Source: Spirochaetales bacterium
GTDB lineage: Bacteria; Spirochaetota; Spirochaetia; SZUA-6; RPPD01
Direction: 5' to 3'
Length of the DNA: 53,312 nt
NCBI GenBank assembly: GCA_016929065.1
Contig: JAFGJO010000029.1
Span: forward strand, 1 to 53,312
Made by a program: the position numbers and the translations under genes. Shown in pieces: positions 26,018-35,290 of this stretch. Numbering within the stretch: the stretch's first letter is position 1; the number at the start of each line of letters is the position of its first letter. The notes beneath the pieces are model-generated. The model saw only the letters and a list, made by a program, of their open reading frames with translations, had not been told where the DNA came from and ran no database searches.

Positions 26018-26609
26018 ACGGAATATACTTATTGTCGCTACCGCAATAATCGCCATAATTATTGTGATTATCACCATAGAGGTGGGTATACAGACTGGAA
26101 GCAAAAAGGAATTCGGCGAAAAGCACGGCAACACATTGGTCATGAAGGCCTACAAACAATCAGATTACATTACAAATTTTGAATCATTCTCTGATGAAGG
26201 CGACCAGGTAGTTACCTATCTGAACAGTATTCGATTCGGAAACCACGAAAATCCAAAAGAGTCGCCATTTGCCCAATACGGTCTGACTGAAAAATTTTTT
26301 GCTGAATTCACGGGAAAATTTTCAGTGGATGATCAGAAAGAGGTCATGTTCTCTGTGTATTCTGATGACGGCTTTATCCTGTATATTGACGGCGAATCGG
26401 TTTCGAGATTTTCAGGCAACAGGGGCTACGCGGAAACAAAAATATCGGTCCCGGTCTCCCCGGGGGAGCATTCATTGAAGCTCCGGTATTACCAAAGCGG
26501 CGGCCATATCGGTCTGGATGCATACTATCTTCTGCCGGAAGGGGGAGACTGGTTTCCGATTGGAACTGACGCACCATTTTTGAAATTCAAGGAACTGGTA
26601 GATGATTAA
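26007..26609 (+). CDS. Membrane-anchored PA14-domain protein
   Basis: 200 residues. One N-terminal membrane helix (about 6-25, ILIVATAIIAIIIVIITIEV) anchors an extracytoplasmic PA14 beta-barrel (about 60-195). The diagnostic PA14 strand is YSDDGFILYIDGE, followed by GEHSLKLRYYQSGGHIGLD. PA14 domains bind carbohydrates and occur in glycosidases, adhesins and toxins. It overlaps the mannosyltransferase by 11 bases and the GT2 gene by 8, so it is translationally tied to the glycosylation machinery. It could be an acceptor- or glycan-binding subunit, or the substrate itself. I know of no assigned role for such a stand-alone protein. Confidence 0.85.
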   Translation: MLNKRNILIVATAIIAIIIVIITIEVGIQTGSKKEFGEKHGNTLVMKAYKQSDYITNFESFSDEGDQVVTYLNSIRFGNHENPKESPFAQYGLTEKFFAEFTGKFSVDDQKEVMFSVYSDDGFILYIDGESVSRFSGNRGYAETKISVPVSPGEHSLKLRYYQSGGHIGLDAYYLLPEGGDWFPIGTDAPFLKFKELVDD

Positions 26610-27558
26610 AACAAAAAAATTCCTGCTGTCACTTATTGTACCTGTTTTCAATGAAGAGGCCAATATTCTGCCCTTTTACATGGATACAATAAAAGTAATT
26701 GATAAAATCAAAATGGATTATGAAATTATTTTCATAAATGACGGAAGCAGAGACCGCAGCCTTGACGGTATGGCGCAGCTAAGGAAGAAAGATCCCCGGG
26801 TAAAGATAATTGATCTTTCAAGAAATTTCGGAAAAGAAGCCGCACTCTCTGCCGGACTTGATTTCTGCAGCGGGGACGCCGCGATCCCCATCGATGTCGA
26901 CCTTCAGGATCCGCCGGAAATCATGCTGGAACTCATCGAAAAATGGAAGGAAGGATGGGATGTTGTCTATGCAACCAGAGCCCGGAGACTGGGTGAATCC
27001 TGGCTGAAAAAACTGACCGCCAGTCTGTTTTACCGGTTCATGGGGCGAATAACCGATATTCATATTCCGCCGGATACCGGCGATTTCCGCATCATGGACC
27101 GCAAGGTGGTCGAAGCAATCAGAAAGCTGCCGGAAAAAACCAGATTTATGAAAGGACTTTTCAGTTGGGTCGGATTCAGACAGATTGGTGTAAAATACCA
27201 GCGAAATCCCCGGTTTAAAGGAAAAACCAAATATAGTTACGGAAAGCTGTTTAACTTTGCCGCGCTGGGCATTACCTCGTTTACGACCAGTCCCCTGCGG
27301 ATTGCCACCTGGCTCGGCGGACTTATCTCTGTTTCGTCTGTCCTGTATGCGCTGTTCCTGTTCATCAGAACAATGATTTATGGAAGTGATCTGGCAGGAT
27401 ACCCGTCAACGATGATCAGCATCCTTATTTTGGGAGGTATTCAACTATTGACAATCGGTATCCTTGGCGAGTATGTCGGCCATATTTACAAAGAATCAAA
27501 AAAGCGGCCGTTATATCTGGTGCGTGAACATGCCGGCTTTAAAAAACCAAAAAAATAA
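26602..27558 (+). CDS. GT2 polyprenyl-phosphate glycosyltransferase (GtrB/DPM1-like)
   Basis: 318 residues. GT-A domain (about 8-230) with LIVPVFNEEANI, IFINDGSRDRS, NFGKEAALSAG and the metal motif IDVDLQDPPE. Two C-terminal helices (about 235-255 and 270-295) mark the GtrB/dolichol-phosphate-mannose-synthase class, which loads a nucleotide sugar onto polyprenyl phosphate at the cytoplasmic face. The product would be flipped by GtrA and used by the mannosyltransferase in this operon. Start overlaps the PA14 stop. A strong terminator follows at 27581. Which sugar is used cannot be read from the sequence. Confidence 0.9.
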   Translation: MIKTKKFLLSLIVPVFNEEANILPFYMDTIKVIDKIKMDYEIIFINDGSRDRSLDGMAQLRKKDPRVKIIDLSRNFGKEAALSAGLDFCSGDAAIPIDVDLQDPPEIMLELIEKWKEGWDVVYATRARRLGESWLKKLTASLFYRFMGRITDIHIPPDTGDFRIMDRKVVEAIRKLPEKTRFMKGLFSWVGFRQIGVKYQRNPRFKGKTKYSYGKLFNFAALGITSFTTSPLRIATWLGGLISVSSVLYALFLFIRTMIYGSDLAGYPSTMISILILGGIQLLTIGILGEYVGHIYKESKKRPLYLVREHAGFKKPKK

Positions 27559-27580
27559 ATCTGTTATCAAACGAAATTTA

Positions 27581-27618
27581 AAACGGCCTTCCGGGATAAC
27601 CCGGAAGGCCGTTTTTTT
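27581..27618 (+). terminator. Strong intrinsic terminator after the glycosylation operon
   Basis: 15-bp perfect stem AAACGGCCTTCCGGG / CCCGGAAGGCCGTTT with an ATAA tetraloop, followed by T residues. It sits between convergent genes; the minus-strand side has only a short U tract, so it may also help the pectate lyase transcript end. Confidence 0.93.
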
Positions 27619-27641
27619 AGTTCACGATATAGTGCTGTCCC

Positions 27642-30600
27642 TTATCTGGCTCCCATGTTGACGCCGCCTGACCCGGTACCAATTAAATCGCTCCCGGATG
27701 CCGGAATCAAATAATTTCCAAGATTCACCTTTCCGTCGGAAGTGTATGTGACACTGCCGGCTGTCAGAGACTGGAAATCTGCTGTGGTCACGGTCACGCC
27801 GTTTCCGCTTACAGCTGCATTGTCTGTCCACCATGCATTGTAGGCTGGATTCAGGCTTGAGCCGACAATCCGGTCATCTGATTTGGACAATAATGACACG
27901 TTATTCAGAAATGTCGAATTCCCGCCGTCAAAATTGAAATTGCGGTTCCCGTCTCCGTTGGAATATCCGGTATTATTGGAAAACTTGATGTTCCCCAGAT
28001 TTCTGTTGTAGGTGAAACCGTGTTTTCCGTTTTCTGCGGCAATGTTGAACCGAACAGTGTGGTCGACCGCAATGTCCTCGCCGCCGAGCTTGAAGCCGTT
28101 TCTGTCGCCGGAGCTGAGTACCTGGCCGTTGGTCAACGTACCGTTTCTGTATGCAATACAATATTCAATAGTGACTTTTCCGATAGGTCCGGTATCACTT
28201 TTGGTGTACAAGTCCCACCCGTCATCTGAATTGTTGTGTGCATAACAGCCGCGGAAAATATTTCCTTCACCGCAGGTGAGTTTTGCCGCAAAGCCGTCAG
28301 CGTTTTCACCACTGTCGTCACAGTTGTCGTATGATTCACACTGCAGAATCAGGTTATTTGAAGGCCACTGTGCAATACTGTTATAGCTTGTATTGTATCT
28401 TGACAACTGAAGACCTGTGTCCCGGTTTGCTATAAACGTACAGCGTTCGACAGTATTGTTATGTCCTGCCAGAAGTATTCCATTGTCGCCGGCTTCTCTT
28501 ACCGTAACTCCCTTGATCGTCCAGTAATTCCCTGCGAGGACGATTCCACGGGCAGATGTATTTGCTGATGTTGAGTTCCAGTCAAGAACAACCGTTCCGT
28601 TTCCGGCCGCAGCAATTGTTTTGCGTGCCGAGGAAGTTCCGTTATTGCCTTCGGCAATCAGAATTGTTGAAGAAATGTTGTATGTGCCCGCATTCAGCCA
28701 GATAGTTCTTCCGGCTGAGATTGAATTCACCGCTGTCTGAATATTGCCGCCGGATGAAAGGGTGATATCACCGGATGCCGAAGAACTGCTTGATGAAGAA
28801 CTCGAAGAGGAACTTGATGAAGAACTGCTCGATGAAGAACTTGAAGATGAGCTGCCCGCTGTAACCGCCGGACCGTAAATATCCATTCTGTCGATGTTGG
28901 CAAGTCCGCCGCTCTGTGTTGCGGTGAACCGGATTGCATGGGTTCCTGCAGACAGATTGACGTTCACCCCCGAGGTGGTAATCCAGGTTGTCCATGCGCC
29001 GCTTGACGGACAGTTAAGCGTACTTGCGACTGTCGAACCGTCTACCGTGAGTCTTCCGTACCGGTCGCCCGAACTGAGCGCATAACGGAAGCTGATCTGA
29101 TAACTCGCCGATGCACTTGCATTGACTGTCCATTCAACATAGTTGCCGGATGCGTTATCGGTATTGGCATATCCGCTGCCGGTGTAACCGGCATGATCTG
29201 CTTCAGCTGCGCCGTTGACAATAACAGCAACCGCACCGTCAAATGTTGAAGTCACATTTGAAGGAGTTGAACTTGAAGAACTGCTGCTTGAAGAAACAGA
29301 ACTTGATGAGCTTGAAGAAGTGGATGATGAGCTGCTGGTAGAACCGCTATTGGTCAAGCTTATGTAGTAAAGATTTGCCACATCGCCCTTGGTAAGTGTG
29401 TGACTGCCTGCGGCAAGGTTTATAGAAAGAATGCCGCCGGAAACGCTTTGGCTTGATCCGTCAACAACAAAACCGCCGCTCCAGCCTTCGTTGAATACAA
29501 GGGTGAGAACACCACTGGCAGTAGAAGTAAAGGATATGGATGTGCTCGATTCAATTTTCAAACACTGGGTGAGTGTGAGTCCATTATAGCTTACAGTGCC
29601 TTTCGTAGTGGAAAGATTCCCGGATATATTATAGAAAGAACTGTTCAAACCTGATGTGGTAAAATTGTGAATTTGAGTCCCGGAAGGAATTGAAGAAGTT
29701 GAGCTGCTTGATGAGCTTGAAGAACTGCTGCTCGATGAACTTGAGGATGAACTGCTGCTTGAACTTGAAGCGGTGACGAGGGTGAGCACAACATTATCGA
29801 TATTGGCCAGACCACCCGATTGTGTTGCAGTAAGTCTTAATGAAACGCCGCCTGCCGGCAGGGTAATCTGACGCGCTGCAGTAGTGTTCCATGTTGTCCA
29901 TGATCCGGTAGCAGGAAAATTGAATGTACTGATAACCGTTGCGCCATTTACTGCCAGGCTGCCGTACCGGTCGCCTGAACTTAATGCATACCGGAACGCT
30001 ACGTTATAGGTTCCTGCCTGTGCCACGTTCAACGCCCACTGAACATAATTGCCGCTGGCATTGTCAGTGTTGGCAAACCCTGCGCCGGTATAGCCGGCGT
30101 TATTGGTATCAATTGATCCGTTTACAACAGTTGCAAGAGCACCGTCAACTGTTGTTGTCCCTGATCCAATATAAGTCCCGCTTGCTGTTGAGCTGGAAGA
30201 GCTGCTGCTTGAAGAAGAACTTGAAGTAGAACTTGAAGTAGAACTGTAACTGGACTGGGTTCCGCCTGCTCCGGCGTTTTCAGCAACCAACTGCGGAACA
30301 GTTGATGCTGCATCCAGGGAATAGCTGTACGGAGGAGTAAAAGAAAAACTGCTTGTATTTGGATCTCCGGCAGTTGAATTATCAAAAATGTTGCCTTCGC
30401 TCTTAAGATATCCGGGAGGATCGTTTGATAAAATATCAGCCGCCCAGGAGCCTGCGATAGAATTAACAATTGTGTGATTTGTGCAGTTTTTAAAATAGTT
30501 ATTCTGAACAAGTGCGGATGCAGAACAGGTAACACCAACACCGTAGAGACCGATATTTTCATAAAAGTTGTTGTAAATATGGGCTGAACCGTATCTCATT

Positions 30601-31280
30601 CGCGGCATTCTTGAATTTGCACCAAGAAAATAGTTATGATGATAGGTTGTCCGCATCACTGTATCGCCGGTTTCGCTTCTTGAATGTCCGAATAGACAGC
30701 TCTTCTGGGTGTTTTCAAACCTGTTCCAGGAAACGGTCACGTTATAAGAACCCTTTTTCACGTCACAGGAGCCGTCATACCCCTCCAAAAAGGTGTTTCT
30801 TGTCACCCAGACATTATTACTACTGTCCACTGTAACGCCGTCATCACTGTAATCATCGAAAGTGATGTTTTGAACAATAATATTGCTGGATTCTACAATA
30901 TTTAATCCAAACCCTCTTAGTACCGCATTGTTGCGGCCGATAAAAGAAATATCCTTGGTCCTTTTTACATCCAGCATATCGCTGCCGGAAACTGTTCCGT
31001 CGATGTAAACAATAAGTTTTTCTGTTACCGGTGAAGACTTTTCATTGTCTCTTAATGCCATCAAAGCTTGCATATCAGAAACAGTAGTAAAAGTCATCTC
31101 CCTGCCGCCGGCCCCGCCAGTCGTTCCCCCGTTTAACGTAGCAAATCCCGTCATGCTAAAATCAGCAGCCCGGGACAGAGAAGAACCATCGCCACCCGAT
31201 GATACGCCTTCAAGGCTGCATCCGGCGGCTATTATAGAAAGCATTGCAATAATGCCTATTAATAATTTCCCTTGTTTCAT
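27642..31280 (-). CDS. Two-headed pectate lyase lipoprotein (PL1 - CBM35 - X - CBM35 - PL9)
   Basis: About 1212 residues; lipobox IIAAGC near residue 21. Order: PL1 beta-helix (about 40-340; GFGLNIVESSNIIVQNITF, YHHNYFLGANSRMPRMRYG with the catalytic-Arg region); Ser linker; CBM35 (about 375-510, SGNYVQWALNVAQAGTYNVA...); Ser linker; a domain beginning IHNFTTSGLNSSF (about 545-655), seen in pectinolytic enzymes but not named here; linker; second CBM35 (about 690-820); linker; PL9 beta-helix (about 855-1212; ENADGFAAKLTCGEGN, NNSDDGWDLYTK, SGDRNGFKLGGE). The two catalytic units cleave polygalacturonate by beta-elimination. ATG 31280 has GGGG upstream; an in-frame ATG at 31292 has nothing. Poly-Ser linkers are pure coding repeats. 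Confidence 0.9.
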   Translation of the reverse strand: MKQGKLLIGIIAMLSIIAAGCSLEGVSSGGDGSSLSRAADFSMTGFATLNGGTTGGAGGREMTFTTVSDMQALMALRDNEKSSPVTEKLIVYIDGTVSGSDMLDVKRTKDISFIGRNNAVLRGFGLNIVESSNIIVQNITFDDYSDDGVTVDSSNNVWVTRNTFLEGYDGSCDVKKGSYNVTVSWNRFENTQKSCLFGHSRSETGDTVMRTTYHHNYFLGANSRMPRMRYGSAHIYNNFYENIGLYGVGVTCSASALVQNNYFKNCTNHTIVNSIAGSWAADILSNDPPGYLKSEGNIFDNSTAGDPNTSSFSFTPPYSYSLDAASTVPQLVAENAGAGGTQSSYSSTSSSTSSSSSSSSSSSSTASGTYIGSGTTTVDGALATVVNGSIDTNNAGYTGAGFANTDNASGNYVQWALNVAQAGTYNVAFRYALSSGDRYGSLAVNGATVISTFNFPATGSWTTWNTTAARQITLPAGGVSLRLTATQSGGLANIDNVVLTLVTASSSSSSSSSSSSSSSSSSSSSSSTSSIPSGTQIHNFTTSGLNSSFYNISGNLSTTKGTVSYNGLTLTQCLKIESSTSISFTSTASGVLTLVFNEGWSGGFVVDGSSQSVSGGILSINLAAGSHTLTKGDVANLYYISLTNSGSTSSSSSTSSSSSSSVSSSSSSSSSTPSNVTSTFDGAVAVIVNGAAEADHAGYTGSGYANTDNASGNYVEWTVNASASASYQISFRYALSSGDRYGRLTVDGSTVASTLNCPSSGAWTTWITTSGVNVNLSAGTHAIRFTATQSGGLANIDRMDIYGPAVTAGSSSSSSSSSSSSSSSSSSSSSSSSSASGDITLSSGGNIQTAVNSISAGRTIWLNAGTYNISSTILIAEGNNGTSSARKTIAAAGNGTVVLDWNSTSANTSARGIVLAGNYWTIKGVTVREAGDNGILLAGHNNTVERCTFIANRDTGLQLSRYNTSYNSIAQWPSNNLILQCESYDNCDDSGENADGFAAKLTCGEGNIFRGCYAHNNSDDGWDLYTKSDTGPIGKVTIEYCIAYRNGTLTNGQVLSSGDRNGFKLGGEDIAVDHTVRFNIAAENGKHGFTYNRNLGNIKFSNNTGYSNGDGNRNFNFDGGNSTFLNNVSLLSKSDDRIVGSSLNPAYNAWWTDNAAVSGNGVTVTTADFQSLTAGSVTYTSDGKVNLGNYLIPASGSDLIGTGSGGVNMGAR

Positions 31281-31292
31281 ATAAAACCCCAT

Positions 31293-31827
31293 TCAATTTT
31301 TATTTTCACGGAAACCCTTTCATCCTCAGTGTATAAATCACACAACTTTTTTTATGTGGATGAGGTTTTTGTGTTATGATGGATGTAAGGTAATGTCCTT
31401 GAAGATGTGAGATTTACACTGAAAGAAAAGAATCTCCATTGATTCCTCTTTATAAGTTTGGTCCTGATAAAAACTTTAGAATAATCTCATTTATATATAC
31501 AGGACTGTTTGCTATAAGATTCCGCAGTATTTTTTCTGCCAAATCCCCACAGTGCCTGTATAAATAGTACTGAAATATAAAATATTTCCCATATAAAATA
31601 CAAGAATAATATATAATATACTATCACTTTTAAAATCTAAATATCCCCTGTGAATTTCACTGCCCGTGCAAGTCTGATCACTGATTTTAAAAGCAATATA
31701 TATAATGCTGTATTTGATGGTCTCTCTCATGATGTGCTGACAATATCAGGGTAATCATGGTCATGTTATTATTTTAATTGAGGAAACCCTTCAAACAACA
31801 AAAGACGATCGGCAGGTATAAACAAAC
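31293..31827. other. AT-rich intergenic region upstream of the PL1/PL9 gene
   Basis: This 535-bp spacer holds the pectate lyase promoter and the 3' flank of the MFS gene. It is strongly AT-rich (31560-31720), with an ACACAA...TTGTGT inverted repeat at about 31340-31375 and GGATGTAAGG near 31380, similar to the CAGGATGTAAA sites before the 5182-7134 lipoprotein gene. No gene or RNA was recognised. Confidence 0.5.
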
Positions 31828-33072
31828 CTATCGCATTTTTCTCACCAGGGGAACTGCGATCAGCAAAAATAACGCGGCAGCTGCGAGAATCCCGCCGTAT
31901 AAAAACATGGTATGTTCAAGTCCGAATGTATCGGCAAGAATCCCGCTCGTCAATGCACCAAGAGGGTGGCTTCCCAGAAAAATCATCATATACACACTCA
32001 TGACTCTGCCCCGAAATGCATCGTTTACCAGTGACTGTACAATCGCATTCGCACTGTTAAATACAAATAAAATCATGATTCCAAAAACAAAAATTATCCC
32101 GAATGCAAGGAGTGGAATCGTAACAAAAGATAATACAATCATCGTGACCGGGATACCGAACAATCCGATGGTTACCAGGCGGCCGCGTATCCGGAACTGT
32201 GCGGTAAATGCAAGAAACACTGCACTCATCAGAGCCCCAAAACCGCGTGATGACTGGAGAAATCCAAAGGTTGCCGCATCACCCCTCAAAACATCTTTCG
32301 CCCACGCGGGAAACATGGTGATGATCGAAAAGCCGAAAAAACTGAAAATGCCGGTCATAATTATGATCGTGCGTATTCTTTGATGGGATGCGACATAGCG
32401 GAGTCCTTCGGCAAAATCGTGAAACCAGTGCTTTTTTTTATCTACTTCGATTTGTATTTTCGGGAGAATCGACATTAACAGCAAAGCGATTATCACCGCG
32501 ATAAAACTGATCCCATTGATTGCAAAACACCAGCCCGGCCCCACTGCAGCGTAGACTACTCCACCGATCGCCGGGCCGATAAATGTTCCAATATTGAACA
32601 TCGTCGAGTTCAGGGAAATCGCATTGGTTATCGCGGAGTCATCAACAAGGTCACTGACAAATGCATGACGGGCAGGCGTACTGATTGCACTCCCCACGCC
32701 GGTGCACACAGCAAGCACGATAATATGCCAGGGTGCAACAATCTGTAAAAAAGTCAATACACTCAAAACAAAGGCCAGCAGCATCAGCCATACCTGCGTA
32801 AATATTATCAACCGTTTGCGGGAAACACGTTCTGCCAATACTCCGGCAAAGAGCATCAGCACCCATTGAGGAATACCCACAGCCAATGAGACCATGCCCA
32901 ATAATGCCTTTGATTCAGTGAGCTCGTAGACAAGATACCCCTGTGCGGTCGACTGCATCCAGGTGCCCAAAAGGGAAATGATCTGGCCGAAATACCAGAG
33001 CCGGTAATTGGGGTACCGGAGAGCCAGAAATGTATTTTTTATAATTGCCGAAGCAGATGGTTGTTTTTCCAT
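31828..33072 (-). CDS. Major facilitator superfamily transporter (MFS_3 / EntS-like)
   Basis: About 414 residues with 12 predicted helices. The N-terminus (NYRLWYFGQIISLLGTWMQS) and loop 2-3 motif (GVLAERVSRKRLII) match the MFS_3/DUF894 group of exporters, which includes the enterobactin exporter EntS. STPARHAFVSDLV and the C-half LTSGILADTFGLEHTM also fit. The substrate cannot be told. ATG 33072 with GGAA eight bases upstream is preferred over an in-frame TTG at 33087. It stands alone, facing away from the HU-fusion gene. Confidence 0.88.
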   Translation of the reverse strand: MEKQPSASAIIKNTFLALRYPNYRLWYFGQIISLLGTWMQSTAQGYLVYELTESKALLGMVSLAVGIPQWVLMLFAGVLAERVSRKRLIIFTQVWLMLLAFVLSVLTFLQIVAPWHIIVLAVCTGVGSAISTPARHAFVSDLVDDSAITNAISLNSTMFNIGTFIGPAIGGVVYAAVGPGWCFAINGISFIAVIIALLLMSILPKIQIEVDKKKHWFHDFAEGLRYVASHQRIRTIIIMTGIFSFFGFSIITMFPAWAKDVLRGDAATFGFLQSSRGFGALMSAVFLAFTAQFRIRGRLVTIGLFGIPVTMIVLSFVTIPLLAFGIIFVFGIMILFVFNSANAIVQSLVNDAFRGRVMSVYMMIFLGSHPLGALTSGILADTFGLEHTMFLYGGILAAAALFLLIAVPLVRKMR

Positions 33073-33287
33073 ATCAAGTTCCGGCAATTATATCCGCGGA
33101 TTGTTTTTCATACAACAGATTTTGAAAAATCACCTGAAATTATTTAAAACAGCAGTTCCCCCATATGCTTTTTGGCATGTTTTTGGGAAATCCCTTTGAC
33201 AGACACCCTCATATATGAAAACATGGCTTTATAGAAACAAATTGTCATGTAACAAAGTTTTTTTATTTCACAAAAAGGAGAATTAAA

Positions 33288-34145
33288 ATGGAACAAGTTA
33301 TGACGGGACTGCCCGAAAAAATCCAGAAACATTTACAGGGGATATTATCCTCTACCGACCTTCCGCAAAATGATGAATCGCTTAACGTATTGGCCCAGAA
33401 CTGGCTTGGGAAAAAGGAACTCTTCGAATCGATGATCCGCAGCATCAGCATGGATGAAGCCGATCATCTGGGACTCGATGACAAACGGGCTATGCTCGTT
33501 CTCACCTACTCCGGTTCTTTGATCGGAATCGGCCCGAACAGGGGCGAAGGCCGGTGGATGGAATATGCGAGTATTGCACTCCGCAAGGATGTCCCCGGAA
33601 TTGTCACGGTGGAAGCCACGAACCTGCAGGAACCGGTCTCCGTTGATGCCGGTGCCAAGTTTACGCAAGGGTCGGTCAAGAGCACCTCTGCAATTTTCAT
33701 GATCGCAGTCTGTGCACAGGATGTTGATCTTGCTGAACAGGAAAAAAGGGTAAAGGAAGCAATGATCTTTCTCACCAATGCATTCGTAAAACTGAACCAG
33801 AAAAGTTTCGCCGCTGACGGCGAAGCCCCGGAACAGTTCAATATGAAAGCGATGATCAAGTTTCTCTCTGCAAAAAACAATCTCACGCAAAAGCAGGTAA
33901 AAGCACTGGTCACCGATTTTCTCACTCTCGCGGAAACCGGCATACTGCTCGGCGAACGTGTTCCTCTGGGGAAAATAGGCAATATGTCGCTGAAGCTCCG
34001 CCCGCCGAGAAAACCGCGCGTCATGAAAAACCGCTTTACCGGCCAGGAAATGACGATCCCCGCGATGCCTGAACGCTGGGCACCGAAAATCAGTTTTTCA
34101 AAACGGCTGAAAGAGCGCGCCGCAGAGATGAAGACCGGGGAATAG
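33288..34145 (+). CDS. Unknown N-terminal domain fused to an HU-like DNA-binding domain
   Basis: 285 residues. Residues about 186-275 follow the HU/IHF pattern: helices IKFLSAKNNLTQKQVKALV and TDFLTLAETGILLGERV, the LGKIGNMSLKLRPPRKPRVM beta-arm region, then NRFTGQEMTIPAMPERW and SFSKRLKE. In HU these are the GRNPqTGe-iPA and FkpGK motifs. Residues 1-180 match nothing I recognise: a helical start, a strand-rich core (MLVLTYSGSLIGIGP; IASIA-like ASIALRKDVPG; AIFMIAVCA) and a helical end. AAGGAG lies 7 bases upstream. Single-copy, monocistronic, with its own terminator. It probably binds DNA or is nucleoid-associated; the N-terminal role is open. Confidence 0.75.
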   Translation: MEQVMTGLPEKIQKHLQGILSSTDLPQNDESLNVLAQNWLGKKELFESMIRSISMDEADHLGLDDKRAMLVLTYSGSLIGIGPNRGEGRWMEYASIALRKDVPGIVTVEATNLQEPVSVDAGAKFTQGSVKSTSAIFMIAVCAQDVDLAEQEKRVKEAMIFLTNAFVKLNQKSFAADGEAPEQFNMKAMIKFLSAKNNLTQKQVKALVTDFLTLAETGILLGERVPLGKIGNMSLKLRPPRKPRVMKNRFTGQEMTIPAMPERWAPKISFSKRLKERAAEMKTGE

Positions 34146-34170
34146 AGTATTTAATTTAAATAGAGATTAA

Positions 34171-34212
34171 AAAGGGGCTGTCCTGGAAGGAACATTTCAA
34201 GACAGCCTTTTT
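34171..34212 (+). terminator. Intrinsic terminator of the HU-fusion gene
   Basis: AAAGGGGCTGTC (34171-34182) pairs with GACAGCCTTT (34201-34210) across an 18-nt loop, with a T run. It lies 26 bases after the stop codon. Confidence 0.85.
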
Positions 34213-34280
34213 CATCCAAACATTTCCCCAAAAGCTGATTGTTTTATTTATAAAAACAAAATCCCTGCCGTTTTTCCAGG

Positions 34281-34305
34281 CTGTTCATCAACAAGTTCTG
34301 AACAG
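34281..34305. promoter_or_regulatory. Inverted repeat upstream of the ZIP transporter
   Basis: CTGTTCA and TGAACAG form a perfect 7-bp inverted repeat separated by 11 bases, about 86 bp before the ZIP start. T-rich sequence follows, but 10 bases away, so an operator is as likely as a terminator. No known metal-regulator box is recognised. Confidence 0.3.
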
Positions 34306-34390
34306 GCAGTAACTAATTTTTTACGACATCCCCTTTTCACATTTCAAAATACATTGTAAATTCTCTTGATAGCAAATCCAGGAGCATTAC

Positions 34391-35227
34391 ATGAAGATAT
34401 TGGAATGGTTCATTGCCCTGCATCCAATTGCCCAGGCACTTTTGGCTACCCTGTTCACCTGGGGAGTTACTGCCTTTGGCGCCTCAATGGTGTTTTTCTT
34501 CAAATCCCTGAACAGAAGGGTCCTTGACGGAATGCTTGGGTTTGCCGCGGGGGTCATGACCGCGGCAAGTTTCTGGTCTTTGCTTGCGCCCGCAATTGAT
34601 TTGTCAAGGGAATTGGGAATAATTGTCTGGATTCCGCCTGTCGTCGGATTTCTTGCCGGCGGTGTTTTCCTCCGTGTTGTCGACAGGATTCTCCCCCATC
34701 TTCATCTCGGCGAACCTGTTGAACAGGCCGAGGGAATCAAAACCACATGGAAAAAAAGCGTGCTGCTCATCCTTGCTATCACGCTGCACAATATTCCCGA
34801 AGGCCTTGCAGTGGGCGTTGCTTTCGGGGCGGTCGCCGCCAATATTCCCGGCGCCGGCATTCCCGCAGCGATCGCGCTTGCACTCGGCATCGGATTGCAG
34901 AACTTCCCGGAAGGAGCCGCAGTTTCGGTTCCCCTCAGGCGCGAGGGGTTATCCAGAAAAAAAGCGTTCTTTTTTGGCCAGCTTTCGGGAATCGTAGAAC
35001 CCATCGCCGGTGTTGCCGGTGCAGCGCTTGCCCTTTCCATGCGGGATGTGCTCCCCTATGCCCTTTCCTTTGCAGCCGGGGCAATGATCTTTGTTGTTGT
35101 GGAAGAGGTCATTCCGGAATCGCAGGCAAACGGAAATGCGCACATTGCAACCTTGGGCGCCATGCTCGGATTTGCGGTGATGATGGCGCTTGATGTGGGG
35201 CTTGCGGATTTGCCGATTTTTCAATAA
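34391..35227 (+). CDS. ZIP-family divalent metal transporter (ZupT-like)
   Basis: 278 residues with eight membrane helices. The metal-binding motifs in TM4 and TM5 are clear: HNIPEG (133-138) and QNFPEG (170-175). A short His-containing loop LPHLHLGE lies before TM4. Family members import Zn2+ and often Fe2+ or Mn2+ across the inner membrane. AGGAG lies six bases before the ATG. The first of the two motifs is canonical; the second has Gln in place of the first His, as in many ZupT/GufA-type proteins. Metal preference cannot be read from sequence. Confidence 0.93.
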   Translation: MKILEWFIALHPIAQALLATLFTWGVTAFGASMVFFFKSLNRRVLDGMLGFAAGVMTAASFWSLLAPAIDLSRELGIIVWIPPVVGFLAGGVFLRVVDRILPHLHLGEPVEQAEGIKTTWKKSVLLILAITLHNIPEGLAVGVAFGAVAANIPGAGIPAAIALALGIGLQNFPEGAAVSVPLRREGLSRKKAFFFGQLSGIVEPIAGVAGAALALSMRDVLPYALSFAAGAMIFVVVEEVIPESQANGNAHIATLGAMLGFAVMMALDVGLADLPIFQ

Positions 35228-35290
35228 AGCCGAAAGCTGAATTCCCTTATTGTTTTGCATTTATTGGCAAAATAACCGATAATATGAACA

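Noticed and set aside
28780-30240. DNA repeats of GAAGAACTTGATGAG type as a mobile element
   Set aside because: They are poly-Ser linker codons in a real pectate lyase frame.
34281-34305. Intrinsic terminator
   Set aside because: The T run is ten bases away and the stem is short; an operator is as likely.
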